From positions 20,222 to 84,221 of the forward strand of contig NZ_JAHLZE010000007.1 of NCBI RefSeq assembly GCF_020148105.1: a stretch of 64,000 nt of DNA, given 5' to 3'. The notes beneath the pieces are model-generated. The model was not told where the DNA came from. It was given only the letters and a program-made list of their open reading frames with translations, and ran no database searches. A program made the position numbers and the translations under genes. Every line of letters starts with the position of its first letter. Positions within the stretch are counted from its first letter, which is position 1. Below, piece by piece: positions 9,956 to 18,996 of this stretch. The stretch is from Methanobrevibacter sp. TMH8 (lineage in GTDB: Archaea; Methanobacteriota; Methanobacteria; Methanobacteriales; Methanobacteriaceae).

Positions 9956-10324
9956 ATGTACTCAGAAAAAGTAATGGAACATTTTACTAATCCCCGAAAT
10001 GTTGGAGAAATCGAAAATCCTGATGGTGAAGGGACAGTAGGAAATCCAACTTGTGGAGATATGATGACTATTTATATTAAAGTCAAAGATGATAAAATTG
10101 ATGATATAAAATTTAAAACATTTGGTTGTGGAGCAGCAATAGCTACAAGTAGTATGATTACTGAATTAGCTTTAGGAAAAACAGTTGATGAAGCATATGA
10201 AATTAGTAGAAATGATGTAGCTGATGCATTAGATGGACTTCCAAAAGTAAAAATGCATTGTTCTAACTTAGCTGCTGACGCATTACAAGCAGCTATCAAA
10301 GATTATAGATCTAAACAAGAATAA
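9956..10324 (+). CDS. iscU: Fe-S cluster scaffold protein IscU/NifU N-terminal type
   Basis: Scaffold on which [2Fe-2S] and [4Fe-4S] clusters are built with sulfur from the adjacent desulfurase. The 122 residues carry the three conserved cysteines Cys33 (NPTCGDMM), Cys58 (FGCGAA) and Cys102 (MHCSNLAA), plus the conserved Asp35. It starts YSEKVMEHFTNPRNVGEIENPDG, typical of the family. AAAGGTGAAAA gives a good ribosome binding site before the ATG. It is the second gene of the nifS-iscU pair. Confidence 0.95.
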   Translation: MYSEKVMEHFTNPRNVGEIENPDGEGTVGNPTCGDMMTIYIKVKDDKIDDIKFKTFGCGAAIATSSMITELALGKTVDEAYEISRNDVADALDGLPKVKMHCSNLAADALQAAIKDYRSKQE

Positions 10325-10501
10325 TAATCTTTAATTTTTTATTTTTTATATATTTTAATTTTGTTTAATTATATTTTTATCATAGTTTTATCTTATTCTT
10401 ATCTTTTCTAAACTTGTTTTTATCTTATTCTTGTCTTATTTTTATTTTATTTTTATTATTTTAATTTTTATACCATCATATTATTTCTAAATTTCCAATA
10501 A

Positions 10502-11176
10502 TTATATATCTAACTTTTCAATAGCTTTTTCAGCAGCAATTTGCTCAGCTTCTTTTTTACTTTTTCCTACTCCTCTGCCAACTTCTGTTCCATCAATAAA
10601 TATCCCCATAATAAAAGTTTTATCATGTGGAGCCCCATATTCTTCAATTAAATTATATTCTACAAGAAGTTCATTGGCATCCCCATATTCTTTTATTTTT
10701 GATTTAAAGTCATTGAAAAATATAATTTCTTCATCAATAGCTGGAAAAACTGTTTTAGAAAGGAAATCTCTAGTAGTTTCTAAACCTTGATCTAAATAAA
10801 TTGCACCAAGTAAAGATTCAAAGACATCAGCACTAATAGAAAAAACCTCATTTATACTAACTTTATTATCATCAAGTTGTAACTTTATCATACTAGTTAG
10901 TCCTAAATCATGAGAGTAGTTAGCTAAAGCAGTTTCACAAACATAATTTGATCTTAATTTAGTTAAATCTCCTTCACCAATATTTTTATATTTTTTGTAT
11001 ATATATTCAGAAACAATCATGCTGAGTACTGCATCACCTAAAAATTCTAATCTCTCATAATCATAACTTATATTATGTTTAACCCCATATGATTTATGTA
11101 TGAATGCCATTTCATATAGCTTAGAATTATTAGGTATTATTCCAAATTTATTTAGTATTTCCATCAGATCACTCAT
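10502..11176 (-). CDS. rnc: Ribonuclease III (bacterial type)
   Basis: Cleaves double-stranded RNA. The 224 residues show the two-domain bacterial layout: RNase III domain with the signature YERLEFLGDAVL (Glu44, Asp48), second metal-binding pair Asp117 and Glu120 in SADVFESLLGAIYLD, and a C-terminal dsRNA-binding domain from about 153 ending GKSKKEAEQIAAEKAIEKL. Archaea mostly lack RNase III, though some methanogens carry it, so ancient transfer from bacteria is likely. An alternative start is Met5 (11164), preceded by GAGTGAT. It converges on iscU and stands alone. Confidence 0.92.
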   Translation of the reverse strand: MSDLMEILNKFGIIPNNSKLYEMAFIHKSYGVKHNISYDYERLEFLGDAVLSMIVSEYIYKKYKNIGEGDLTKLRSNYVCETALANYSHDLGLTSMIKLQLDDNKVSINEVFSISADVFESLLGAIYLDQGLETTRDFLSKTVFPAIDEEIIFFNDFKSKIKEYGDANELLVEYNLIEEYGAPHDKTFIMGIFIDGTEVGRGVGKSKKEAEQIAAEKAIEKLDI

Positions 11177-11806
11177 TTATGATTATTTTTATTTTTTTAT
11201 GAATATTTTTTTAAAAAATTATTATAATAATTATTATGATTATATTAGGATAATCATCTTTGATATTTATTTTTATTATTTTATAATCAAATATATGAAA
11301 ATAAAATATTTATGTTATAAATATGTTTATCATTATTATTACATTTTTATTTTATTTAAATTTAATATAATATTTAATATAAATTTAATATAAATTTTTA
11401 ATATAAATTTTGTTATATTTAATAATTAAAATTAAAAAATTATCTGATATTAAATATTTATAAATATTCGTTGCAAAAATTTTTTAGATATTACTTCTCA
11501 TTAACTCTCTAGGATTATTGATTTATAAATTAATAAACATAATATTTTTTTCAATAAATTGCGACTTTATTGAAATAAAAACAAAGAATTGGTAATTCCT
11601 TATATATTTCATTAAAATAGCTATAAATTTAAATACATAAAACAATTAGAAACTGGATTAATAATAAATAAATAATAAATAAATTATTGATAAATCTTAT
11701 TTATAGAAATCTTATTTCTAATATATAATATTATTTAAATTATAGCTATTAAATGGGATAATACATAACTTAAACAAATAATTTAACATTAACAAAGGGG
11801 ATATTT
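11177..11806. other. Long AT-rich intergenic region with a hairpin
   Basis: 630-bp spacer between divergent genes. The notable element is a perfect hairpin at 11549-11575 (below), followed by a smaller one, GAATT-GGT-AATTC, near 11585. A weak open frame at 11100-11393 overlaps the start of rnc and is low-complexity Tyr/Ile/Phe, so not a gene. Confidence 0.4.
11549..11575. repeat. Perfect inverted repeat, hairpin
   Basis: Arms TTTCAATAAA and TTTATTGAAA (10 bp, perfect) enclose TTGCGAC. The GC-containing loop stands out in its AT-rich surroundings. It could be part of a small RNA, a terminator or an operator; position between two divergent promoters does not decide. Confidence 0.35.
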
Positions 11807-12160
11807 ATGATATTAAATTGGCAAAAAGAAATAAATACAATAGATCCAGATATGAAATTTAGAAGTGAAGGTGGTTGGTTAAAAACTATTGAAAAACTTG
11901 ATAAAAGTGTTTCAAATGGATATTCATTAGTTGGAGATTTTGTAAAATCTGGTGATTTTGAAGAAGACTATTCAGATGGACTTTACTTAGATTGTAATAA
12001 AGAACCTGGAAAAAAGAAAAAAACACAAAGTGATTATCGCTTGTTTAGATTATCAAATGGAGAATTAAGACTTTTAGATATGGTAATTGCTGGAGATAGT
12101 AGCTGGGCTTGTGAGTTCTGGGATACAATAGAAGAAGAATTAGGAACTGAATTATACTAA
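11807..12160 (+). CDS. Conserved-looking small protein of unknown function
   Basis: A 117-residue soluble protein, rich in acidic residues and tryptophan (SSWACEFWDT). It has a lysine stretch KKKKTQSDYRLFRLSNGELRLLD in the middle. The GGGGATATTT ribosome binding site before the ATG and the mixed composition support a real gene. I do not recognise the family, and the neighbours (RNase III and a glycosyltransferase, both on the other strand) give no clue. Confidence 0.7.
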   Translation: MILNWQKEINTIDPDMKFRSEGGWLKTIEKLDKSVSNGYSLVGDFVKSGDFEEDYSDGLYLDCNKEPGKKKKTQSDYRLFRLSNGELRLLDMVIAGDSSWACEFWDTIEEELGTELY

Positions 12161-12303
12161 AATAAATAAAATAAATAAAAAATATAAAAAATATAAAAAA
12201 TATAAATAACAAAATTATTGATTTATAATATAATTATTGATTTATAATGTAAAATAATACTACAATTTTCTATTTGAATTTAATTCAACAATAAATAATA
12301 ATT

Positions 12304-13218
12304 TTACAATTTTCTATTGATTAATTTTCTTATTGAATCTAATAATATTCCATTTAACATTAAAAACAATCCAATTACAATGAGCATAATAGCTATTACA
12401 GTTGGACCAAAGTTAATACTAGTACCATTTATATAATCATTCAAAAACCAAATTCCAGTTATAATACCAATTATGAATATTATAAGACCTGGAAGTGTAA
12501 AATAAATTAAAGGTCTTCTAAGTTCCATATCTTTTATTATTTTTAAAAGAACTCCAACTCCATGAGTAATAGGATTTTCAGTTGAACCATTAAGATCATA
12601 CCTAACTGTTATTGGAACTTCTACTATTTTTAATCCAGCTTCTGCAGCATCAGAAAGCATTTCACTTTCAATTGCAAAACCAGAATCTTTTAGTTTAAAA
12701 TAAGGAATAACTTTTTTAGAAAATGCTCTAAATCCACTTTGAGAATCAGTTATTTCTAGTCCTGAAGATATATTTGTAGCTTTATCTAAAACTTTTTGAC
12801 CAATACGCCTATAAGAAGGAGTATCATCTTCAACAGAGCCATCAACATAACGGCTACCATTAACAAAATCAGCATTTCCAGATTCAATTGGATAAATCAA
12901 ATCAGGAATTTCATCAGGATTATTCTGTCCATCACCATCGATTGTTACAATAATATCATAAGTTTCATTATTATCTTCAATTAAATTATTAAGAGATTTT
13001 ATGGCTTCAAAACCAGATTTTAAACCTTGACCTTTTCCTAAATTTGTAGGATGAGTTATTAGCTCTGCACCAGCTAGATTAGCTACTTCACTAGTTTTAT
13101 CAGAGCTACCATCATTAACCACAATAACTTTATCAACATATTTTAAAGTTCTAAGAATAACACTTCCTAGAGCTACTTCTTCATTGAAAGCTGGAATAAT
13201 AGCTACTGATTTTGACAT
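12304..13218 (-). CDS. Family 2 glycosyltransferase with C-terminal membrane helices
   Basis: This 304-residue GT-A enzyme resembles dolichyl-phosphate mannose/glucose synthases. It shows the opening VAIIPAFNEEVALGSVI, VVNDGSSDKTSE, GKGQGLKSGF, and the metal site TIDGDGQNNPDEIPDL followed by NGSRYVDG. Two hydrophobic helices occupy about 240-297 (YFTLPGLIIFIIGIITGI and TVIAIMLIVIGLFLMLNG), anchoring it to the membrane. It probably moves a sugar from a nucleotide onto a polyprenyl lipid for surface polysaccharide or glycoprotein assembly. Epimerase and galU lie just upstream on the same strand, consistent with a sugar-supply group. Confidence 0.88.
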   Translation of the reverse strand: MSKSVAIIPAFNEEVALGSVILRTLKYVDKVIVVNDGSSDKTSEVANLAGAELITHPTNLGKGQGLKSGFEAIKSLNNLIEDNNETYDIIVTIDGDGQNNPDEIPDLIYPIESGNADFVNGSRYVDGSVEDDTPSYRRIGQKVLDKATNISSGLEITDSQSGFRAFSKKVIPYFKLKDSGFAIESEMLSDAAEAGLKIVEVPITVRYDLNGSTENPITHGVGVLLKIIKDMELRRPLIYFTLPGLIIFIIGIITGIWFLNDYINGTSINFGPTVIAIMLIVIGLFLMLNGILLDSIRKLINRKL

Positions 13219-13348
13219 AAAATTACCTTCTAAATAAAATTATTTTCTAATAATTACATTTAATAATTAATTTATTAATATAAATTATAAAAGTTAAATA
13301 TTAAAAGTCAAATATTAATGATAATATCAATGTAATATTAATAATTGA

Positions 13349-14290
13349 CTAATCAATATTGTAAAATTCTCTCATCCACTCAACAGTTTTTTTAATACCT
13401 TCTTCTGGAGAAACTTTAGGATCATGTTTTAAATCACGAATAGCTTTTGAGAAATCAATAGTTTTAACTTTTGTTGTGAAAGGTTCAGCTTCATGATAAG
13501 TTACAAGAGAATCATCTGCTCCAACAGCATCAAGAACAATATCAGAATACTCTCTGATATCTTTTTCCCATTCTTGTTTACTTCCGACATTATAAGCCTC
13601 TCCTGGAATAAAATTATCTACAATATTTGCAAAAGTAGTCGCTGTATCTCCCACATAATCAATGATACGTTTATGCCCTTCATAAACATCATAACCTTGA
13701 TTATGAAGAGTTTTATAAATAAATATTGGAATAAAACCTTTATATGGAGAATATTCTTCATGAGGTCCATAACAGTTAACTGGACGAACTCTAACAGTTT
13801 CAGTTTCAAACATTGTAGCTGAATTCATACACATTAATTCTCCAGCCCATTTAGTAATAGCATAATCATTCATTTGATAAGTATCTTTAATCGGATTATT
13901 TATCATTACATCTTCACTCATTTCACCAGTATAATCCCCATATACTTCAGCTGATGAAAAGAATATCATACGAAATCCTAACTTTTCTTGAAGACGAATC
14001 ATATGTTTTGTTCCAATGACATTAGTTTCCCATAAGTTTTCATAGTAACCTTCACCATTCCATCTACCATATTCAGCAGCTAAATGATATACATAATCAA
14101 AATCATCATTTTCATCAAAAACACGTTCTATCTGGCGAAATTTACTAACATCTGCACGTACATAATCATCTCTTTCATTGTGCAAAAGATCACATGCTAA
14201 TACTTCATGTCCACGACTTCTTAGTTCATTACATAAGTTGGTTCCTATAAATCCTGCTCCACCAGTAACTAATATTTTTTCTGTCTCCAT
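13349..14290 (-). CDS. NAD-dependent epimerase/dehydratase
   Basis: Extended short-chain dehydrogenase acting on nucleotide sugars, 313 residues. The N-terminal NAD-binding fingerprint is GGAGFIGTNL; YHLAAEYGRW is the second signature. The catalytic Ser and Tyr-x3-Lys pair appears in FFSSAEVYGD and YAITKWAGE, followed by VRPVNCYGP. The substrate cannot be read from the sequence; UDP-glucose 4-epimerase or a related sugar epimerase is plausible. The ATG follows AAAGGAGAAATTCT. It is 130 bases upstream of the GT2 gene on the same strand. Confidence 0.9.
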   Translation of the reverse strand: METEKILVTGGAGFIGTNLCNELRSRGHEVLACDLLHNERDDYVRADVSKFRQIERVFDENDDFDYVYHLAAEYGRWNGEGYYENLWETNVIGTKHMIRLQEKLGFRMIFFSSAEVYGDYTGEMSEDVMINNPIKDTYQMNDYAITKWAGELMCMNSATMFETETVRVRPVNCYGPHEEYSPYKGFIPIFIYKTLHNQGYDVYEGHKRIIDYVGDTATTFANIVDNFIPGEAYNVGSKQEWEKDIREYSDIVLDAVGADDSLVTYHEAEPFTTKVKTIDFSKAIRDLKHDPKVSPEEGIKKTVEWMREFYNID

Positions 14291-14340
14291 AGAATTTCTC
14301 CTTTATAATTTTTATTTAATATCTTAGAATAATATTTATA

Positions 14341-14400
14341 TTATATTCTATAGTTTATCTCTATATTTTATAGCTTATCCCTATATTCTATAGTTTATCT
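14341..14400. repeat. Three tandem 20-bp repeats
   Basis: Three 20-bp units of consensus CTATATTYTATAGYTTATCY follow each other exactly (14341, 14361, 14381). The last unit overlaps the 3' end of the coiled-coil gene, including its stop codon. Confidence 0.6.
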
Positions 14401-14813
14401 TTATAATTATTATATTTACCATATTTTTCATATTTAATATAATGTTTATTGATACTTTCAGGATAGTTTTTTCTAATAAAATTAAAGACACTACAATCTT
14501 TAAAATCATCAATTATTTTTTTTAAAAGGATTATTTCTTCTCTAGAATCATCAAGAAGTTCTTTAGTAACCTCTAATCTATGCTTTTGCTTTAAATAATC
14601 ATTTTTAAGTTTATCTGCATCTTCTAACTTTTTATCAATGTCTAAAATTTCATATCTATCTAATCTCTTTTTAATATCATCTTTATCATTACGAATATCT
14701 AAAAGACGATTTTGACAGTATTCCAATTTATCTTCAATTAATTTTATATCATTTTTTGCATTTTTAAGTTCAGATTTAGTAAATTCTAACTCTTCTTTTA
14801 AATTAAATGTCAT
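14388..14813 (-). CDS. Coiled-coil protein of unknown function
   Basis: A 141-residue protein that is almost all charged alpha-helix from residue 5 to about 110 (ELEFTKSELKNAKNDIKLI, LEDADKLKNDYLKQKHRLEV), a clear coiled coil, with a short non-helical end containing two NY-rich motifs. An open frame extends upstream to 14951, but those 46 residues are Tyr/Phe-rich low complexity from AT-rich DNA. The ATG at 14813, preceded by GTGATAAG, is the more credible start. No function is recognised; its closeness to galU may be incidental. Confidence 0.6.
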   Translation of the reverse strand: MTFNLKEELEFTKSELKNAKNDIKLIEDKLEYCQNRLLDIRNDKDDIKKRLDRYEILDIDKKLEDADKLKNDYLKQKHRLEVTKELLDDSREEIILLKKIIDDFKDCSVFNFIRKNYPESINKHYIKYEKYGKYNNYKDKL

Positions 14814-15004
14814 CTTATCACAATTCCAATGAAATATATAAAATTTATAATAAAATTCTAATTCAAATAAAATGTAATAGTTATAATAATTAAAATAATA
14901 AGAATAATAAGAATAATGAAAATAATGGAATAAAAATAATATTATAAACAAATAATATCTTTAATTTTATAAATATAATTGAGGAAAATCTAAAATCATA
15001 TAAA

Positions 15005-15859
15005 TTAACATGAAAATGCTATAATATCTTTTAAATATTTAAGCAATTCATCTTTAGCCTCTTCATCATCCATTGCAAATTCAATTGAAGTTTTCAACCA
15101 TTCAATTCTATTACCAATATCATAAGTTTTTCCTTCAAATACCTGACCATATATTGTATCTAATTTTGCCATAGCATCAGTTAATTGAATTTCTCCACCA
15201 AAACCAGGTTCAGTATTTTCAATATGATTGAAGATATCATTAGTTAAAACATATCTACCCATTATAGCTAGATTAGATGGAGCTTCATCTATCTTTGGTT
15301 TTTCAACAAGCTTTTCAATATTGTAAAGTCTGTTTTCAACTTCATTTCCTTTTATTATACCATATCTTTCAACTTTTTCACAAGGAACTTCTTCCACAGC
15401 TATTGTAGAAGCATTATATTTTTTGTAAACATCAATAAGCTGCTTTGTGCATGGAACAGGCCCTTTAGTAATAGTATCACCTAACATAACAGCAAAAGGT
15501 TCTCCTCCAACATGTTTTTCTGCACAATAAATTGCATCCCCTAATCCTTTTTGTTTTTTTTGTCGTACATAATAAATATCTGCTAAATCTGATATTTCTT
15601 TTACTTCATTTAAATAATCATCTTTACCATTCTCACTTAAATGATATTCTAATTCAAATGATCTATCAAAATGATCCTCTATAGGCCTCTTTCCCTTACC
15701 AGTTACAATTAAAATATCATCAATTCCAGAAGCTACAGCTTCTTCAATTACATATTGTATTGTTGGTTTATCAAAAACTGGCAACATCTCTTTTGGTTGA
15801 GCTTTAGTAGCAGGTAAAAATCTTGTACCTAAACCTGCTGCTGGTATAACGGCTTTCAT
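15005..15859 (-). CDS. galU: UTP-glucose-1-phosphate uridylyltransferase
   Basis: Makes UDP-glucose from UTP and glucose 1-phosphate, feeding surface polysaccharide synthesis. The 284 residues begin MKAVIPAAGLGTRFLPATK, the nucleotidyltransferase signature, followed by QPKEMLPVFDKP. FAVMLGDTIT and VEKPKIDEAPSNLAIMGRYV with GEIQLTDAM are further family motifs. A methionine two codons upstream abuts the ribosome binding site GGGTGA; the second ATG (15859) has proper spacing and is preferred. The nucleotide-sugar epimerase at 13349 and the glycosyltransferase at 12304 are downstream on the same strand. Confidence 0.93.
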   Translation of the reverse strand: MKAVIPAAGLGTRFLPATKAQPKEMLPVFDKPTIQYVIEEAVASGIDDILIVTGKGKRPIEDHFDRSFELEYHLSENGKDDYLNEVKEISDLADIYYVRQKKQKGLGDAIYCAEKHVGGEPFAVMLGDTITKGPVPCTKQLIDVYKKYNASTIAVEEVPCEKVERYGIIKGNEVENRLYNIEKLVEKPKIDEAPSNLAIMGRYVLTNDIFNHIENTEPGFGGEIQLTDAMAKLDTIYGQVFEGKTYDIGNRIEWLKTSIEFAMDDEEAKDELLKYLKDIIAFSC

Positions 15860-16487
15860 ATTCATTCACCCATAATAATTAATTAATAATAAATATAAAT
15901 GATAATATAATAAAACAAATTCCCAATAATATTAATTATTCATTATTTTATCGTTTATCAATAAAATTAAATGTTTTAATATATTTCATATAATTAAAGA
16001 ATACTATAAATCAATAATAATTTATACTATGATAATATCTGTTTTAATTATATTTAAATCTATTAGTATTAGATACATTTGTTGATGAAAGAACCTCTCT
16101 TCTAAATATATGTGAAAGTACTCAAATAAAATGAAAAATAATTAATATACTAATAGGGTACTATAAGTTGAAACGAATAAAAAAAATAAATAACAGATTT
16201 ATAAAAAAATCATAGCCTAATTAGTAAAAATAGAATACTAATTAAATAAAATTAAAAAAAACCAATGATAAATATATTTTATAAAAATGAGTAATAGAAT
16301 TAATAATAAAAAAATAAAGGAATATAGATATAAATATAGATAATAATCTTTAATAATATAAATTTGATGATATAAAAATGAAAAACAAAAGAATATGGAC
16401 AATAAATAAAGAAATAAAAAATAAAGAAACATAATAATAAAGAAATATAACAATACCCTATTATAATAATGTAAAAATATATAAAAA
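15860..16487. other. AT-rich intergenic region
   Basis: About 630 bp between galU and tRNA-Leu without a credible gene. A patch around 16075-16135 has a box-C-like GTTGATGA, but no matching box D, so no C/D RNA is called. Confidence 0.4.
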
Positions 16488-16574
<87 letters not shown>

Positions 16575-16767
16575 AAGAAACTAATGTAACAATATATTTC
16601 AAATAAAGAAATATATAATATTAATTTAAGTAAATAAAACTAGTATTAAATTCTATTTCTTTTTAAGTATTTAAACTTTTCTCTTTAAAAGAGATTAATA
16701 GATTTAAATAAATTAAATAATAAATTCTATAGCTATTTCAATTAATGAAAAATAGCTACAAAAATGA

Positions 16768-16914
16768 TTATCCTCTTGGTTCTTTTGCTTTATATCTTAA
16801 ACCTTTGTAACCACATTTCCTACAAGCAGTAGCTGCAGCTGGGTTACGAGCATTACATTTTAAGCAAATTTTAACTTTGAAAATTCTATTTTCAGCTTCT
16901 TCAAATCTAGCCAT
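16768..16914 (-). CDS. rpl40e: Ribosomal protein L40e
   Basis: A 48-residue zinc-binding protein of the large ribosomal subunit, too short for routine gene finding. It reads [20 protein letters not shown], then a second pair CRKCGYKGL and a basic end. The two CxxC pairs (Cys17/20 and Cys31/34) hold zinc. A strong ribosome binding site AAGGAGGATTATCA precedes the ATG. It stands alone. Confidence 0.96.
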   Translation of the reverse strand: MARFEEAENRIFKVKICLKCNARNPAAATACRKCGYKGLRYKAKEPRG

Positions 16915-17318
16915 TGATAATCCTCCTTATAATAGTTAATATTAGTTATTGATCGAATAAACGTTCGTGATCCTTATTAACTAAACAATCAACAAAATTG
17001 ATTAGTTAATATTTAAATTTAGTAATCTGTTATAAGAATTATAATAAGTAAGAAATTATAATTACTTAGTAACTATATCATGAAACAAAATAAGAATTTC
17101 TCTAATATTCATGATACTTAAGAACATTAAAATTTATTGATTTAATAGTATTTAAAGCTTTAGTTATTTTATTTAAAATTTTTTTAATTAAATATTTATT
17201 TTTATTTAAATATTATTTTTAAAAATATTATTACATACCCTATAATTATTTCCAAGTATGTATAAATTTGCACTAATTGTTATCACTAAATATATTATTA
17301 ACTATTATTAGCTATTTA
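16915..17318. other. Intergenic region upstream of rpl40e
   Basis: Contains the rpl40e leader. A bulged hairpin, GATCGAA and TTCGTGATC around TAAACG, lies at 16951-16972, about 40-60 bases upstream of the rpl40e ATG, and could be a leader structure. The rest is AT-rich without a gene. Confidence 0.35.
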
Positions 17319-18152
17319 TTATATTTTGAAGCTTTTTATAAATGTTTTAAATTCTTCTCTATTTACAAGATCACCAGTATAATAATAAGTAATTGAATAA
17401 TAATTATCCCCTTTAAGCAAGAGAACATCATAAGAATTAGTGTATTGTGTTCCATTAGATTTTATATTGAAAAAAGACGCAATACTCGCAATATTTTCAT
17501 CTATTTTAACTGTTTCATTAGAACTTATCTTAAGATAAGTTTCAATAGCAGGAATACCACTAATCACAACATTTGAAGAATTAACAACAGATATATTTTT
17601 ATTATCATCCCAAACAGACTTATATACATTATAAAGTTCATCTAATGAATAACCACCAGCTTCACCTTTAGAAATATATAAATAATTACCATAATAATCC
17701 ACTAAAACAATATCAGTACTATTATTACTTTCAATACTCCAATCACTAGAATAATTAAAAGAAATATCAGAATTATTAAAATTTTTAATAGTTGCTACAT
17801 TACTATTATCATTACTGTTATCTGATAAAAATAATAAACCCGCAGAAATATAAACTATTACTATTATAAAAATCAATAATACTCCAAAAACAGCTATTTT
17901 TCTTTTTTTATCTTCTTTAGAATATACTGCGACTTCATCTTTACCTTCTTTGATTTTCACATTTGTATAAATATAATTATAGAATTTCCTACTAATAAAA
18001 AAAGTAATTGCAAGCAATATGATTCTAATAATCCAATTATTAGAAAAACTAAATCCTGAAAAAAGAATTCCAATAGAAATAGCTATGATAGCTAATACAA
18101 TAACGAAAAAAACAACACTCAAAAAAATAGCTGTAAGCTTACCAATTTTCAT
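17319..18152 (-). CDS. Membrane protein with PsbP-like extracytoplasmic domain
   Basis: A 277-residue protein with an N-terminal pair of membrane helices (about 5-50), a charged cytoplasmic loop (KIKEGKDEVAVYSKEDKKRK), a third helix (about 85-110), and then an external domain of about 165 residues rich in Asn and Ser. The domain contains the ISFNYSSDWSI strand pattern seen in PsbP-like or DUF1795-type folds, which is also present in other proteins of this window (27847). The ATG at 18152 is chosen because AAAGGAG sits directly before the upstream ATG. It ends an apparent operon after 18172, with a 19-base gap. Function unknown; it may sit near the surface protein at 19904. Confidence 0.65.
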   Translation of the reverse strand: MKIGKLTAIFLSVVFFVIVLAIIAISIGILFSGFSFSNNWIIRIILLAITFFISRKFYNYIYTNVKIKEGKDEVAVYSKEDKKRKIAVFGVLLIFIIVIVYISAGLLFLSDNSNDNSNVATIKNFNNSDISFNYSSDWSIESNNSTDIVLVDYYGNYLYISKGEAGGYSLDELYNVYKSVWDDNKNISVVNSSNVVISGIPAIETYLKISSNETVKIDENIASIASFFNIKSNGTQYTNSYDVLLLKGDNYYSITYYYTGDLVNREEFKTFIKSFKI

Positions 18153-18171
18153 AAAAACCATCTCCTTTTTA

Positions 18172-18939
18172 TTAGATTAAATCACTAATATTTGCATCTA
18201 ATAATTTGTAATATACTTGATAAGCATGAATTACATTTTCAATTTCCATTTTACTATTGCCAAAATGAATAGCACTACAAGCACTCAAAAAAATCAAAGA
18301 AAACCTAGAATTAGTAAGAAATTTATCGTGAGAATCAATAGTAGGAGTTTCTATAATCATATGCCCTATCTTAGTATATATATCAAATATTTTATCTAAA
18401 AGTTTATTAGCATTTTTACCCCATTTCATTTTCTTTAATTTATTGAAAAATTCTTGATCTGGAGGAATAAAACTTTCATCATTATCAAAATCATCCAATA
18501 AAGCCATGACTTTATTTAACAGATTTAAAACTTCATCAATACAAGTTTCATTATTTTCCTTTTTCATAGACAATATCCCAGTTAAAAAACTATTAAGAGC
18601 AGTATAACTTTCAAATAAAATAGTATCTCCCCACAAACTAGGAACATAAACTATTTTAAATCTATCTAAAACTTGAGCATACTCCAACTGAGGATAATTC
18701 TCAGCGAATGAATCTTCATCCATCCTATTAATATTAAATTCATCAAAACGAAACTTTTCAACATATGAAATCAATGATTTACATAAAACTCTCATATTTT
18801 TAGAATCTATAAGACTTAACGTCTGATTTAAAACAATAGGCAAACCTTCCACATCAGAAAAATTATTCAAAATCTTATCAGCTTTATCTCTATTCTTAGC
18901 CATCTCTTTAGGAACATCATAATCAATTTTAATAGCCAT
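18172..18939 (-). CDS. Unknown protein, paralogue of the next gene
   Basis: A 255-residue soluble protein, mostly helical, of a family I cannot name. It is clearly related to the protein at 18997: both carry LNKVMxLLDDFDxD, a P-D-x-E-[FY]-F segment, KNAxKLLxKI and near the end a serine/cysteine-rich hydrophobic stretch (IFLSACSAI) followed by a helix with a YYKLL or YFKLL ending. The start is Met10 of the longer open frame, because GGGAGTGATGTGCTT, a full ribosome binding site, precedes it. It has no signal peptide. Tandem duplication behind a huge surface protein is typical of immunity or accessory genes, but that is inference. Confidence 0.7.
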   Translation of the reverse strand: MAIKIDYDVPKEMAKNRDKADKILNNFSDVEGLPIVLNQTLSLIDSKNMRVLCKSLISYVEKFRFDEFNINRMDEDSFAENYPQLEYAQVLDRFKIVYVPSLWGDTILFESYTALNSFLTGILSMKKENNETCIDEVLNLLNKVMALLDDFDNDESFIPPDQEFFNKLKKMKWGKNANKLLDKIFDIYTKIGHMIIETPTIDSHDKFLTNSRFSLIFLSACSAIHFGNSKMEIENVIHAYQVYYKLLDANISDLI

Positions 18940-18996
18940 AAGCACATCACTCCCGAAAAATATCAAAATTTATTATTAAAAATGTCCCTTATTTTT

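Noticed and set aside
11100..11393. 97-residue open frame on the plus strand
   Set aside because: Rich in Tyr, Phe and Ile with no credible start signal, and overlaps the start of rnc. It is an artefact of AT-rich DNA.
14814..14951. 46-residue N-terminal extension of the coiled-coil protein
   Set aside because: Tyr/Phe-rich with no binding site; the downstream ATG has GTGATAAG before it.
16075..16135. C/D box small RNA
   Set aside because: A box-C-like GTTGATGA is present, but no box D follows at the right distance.
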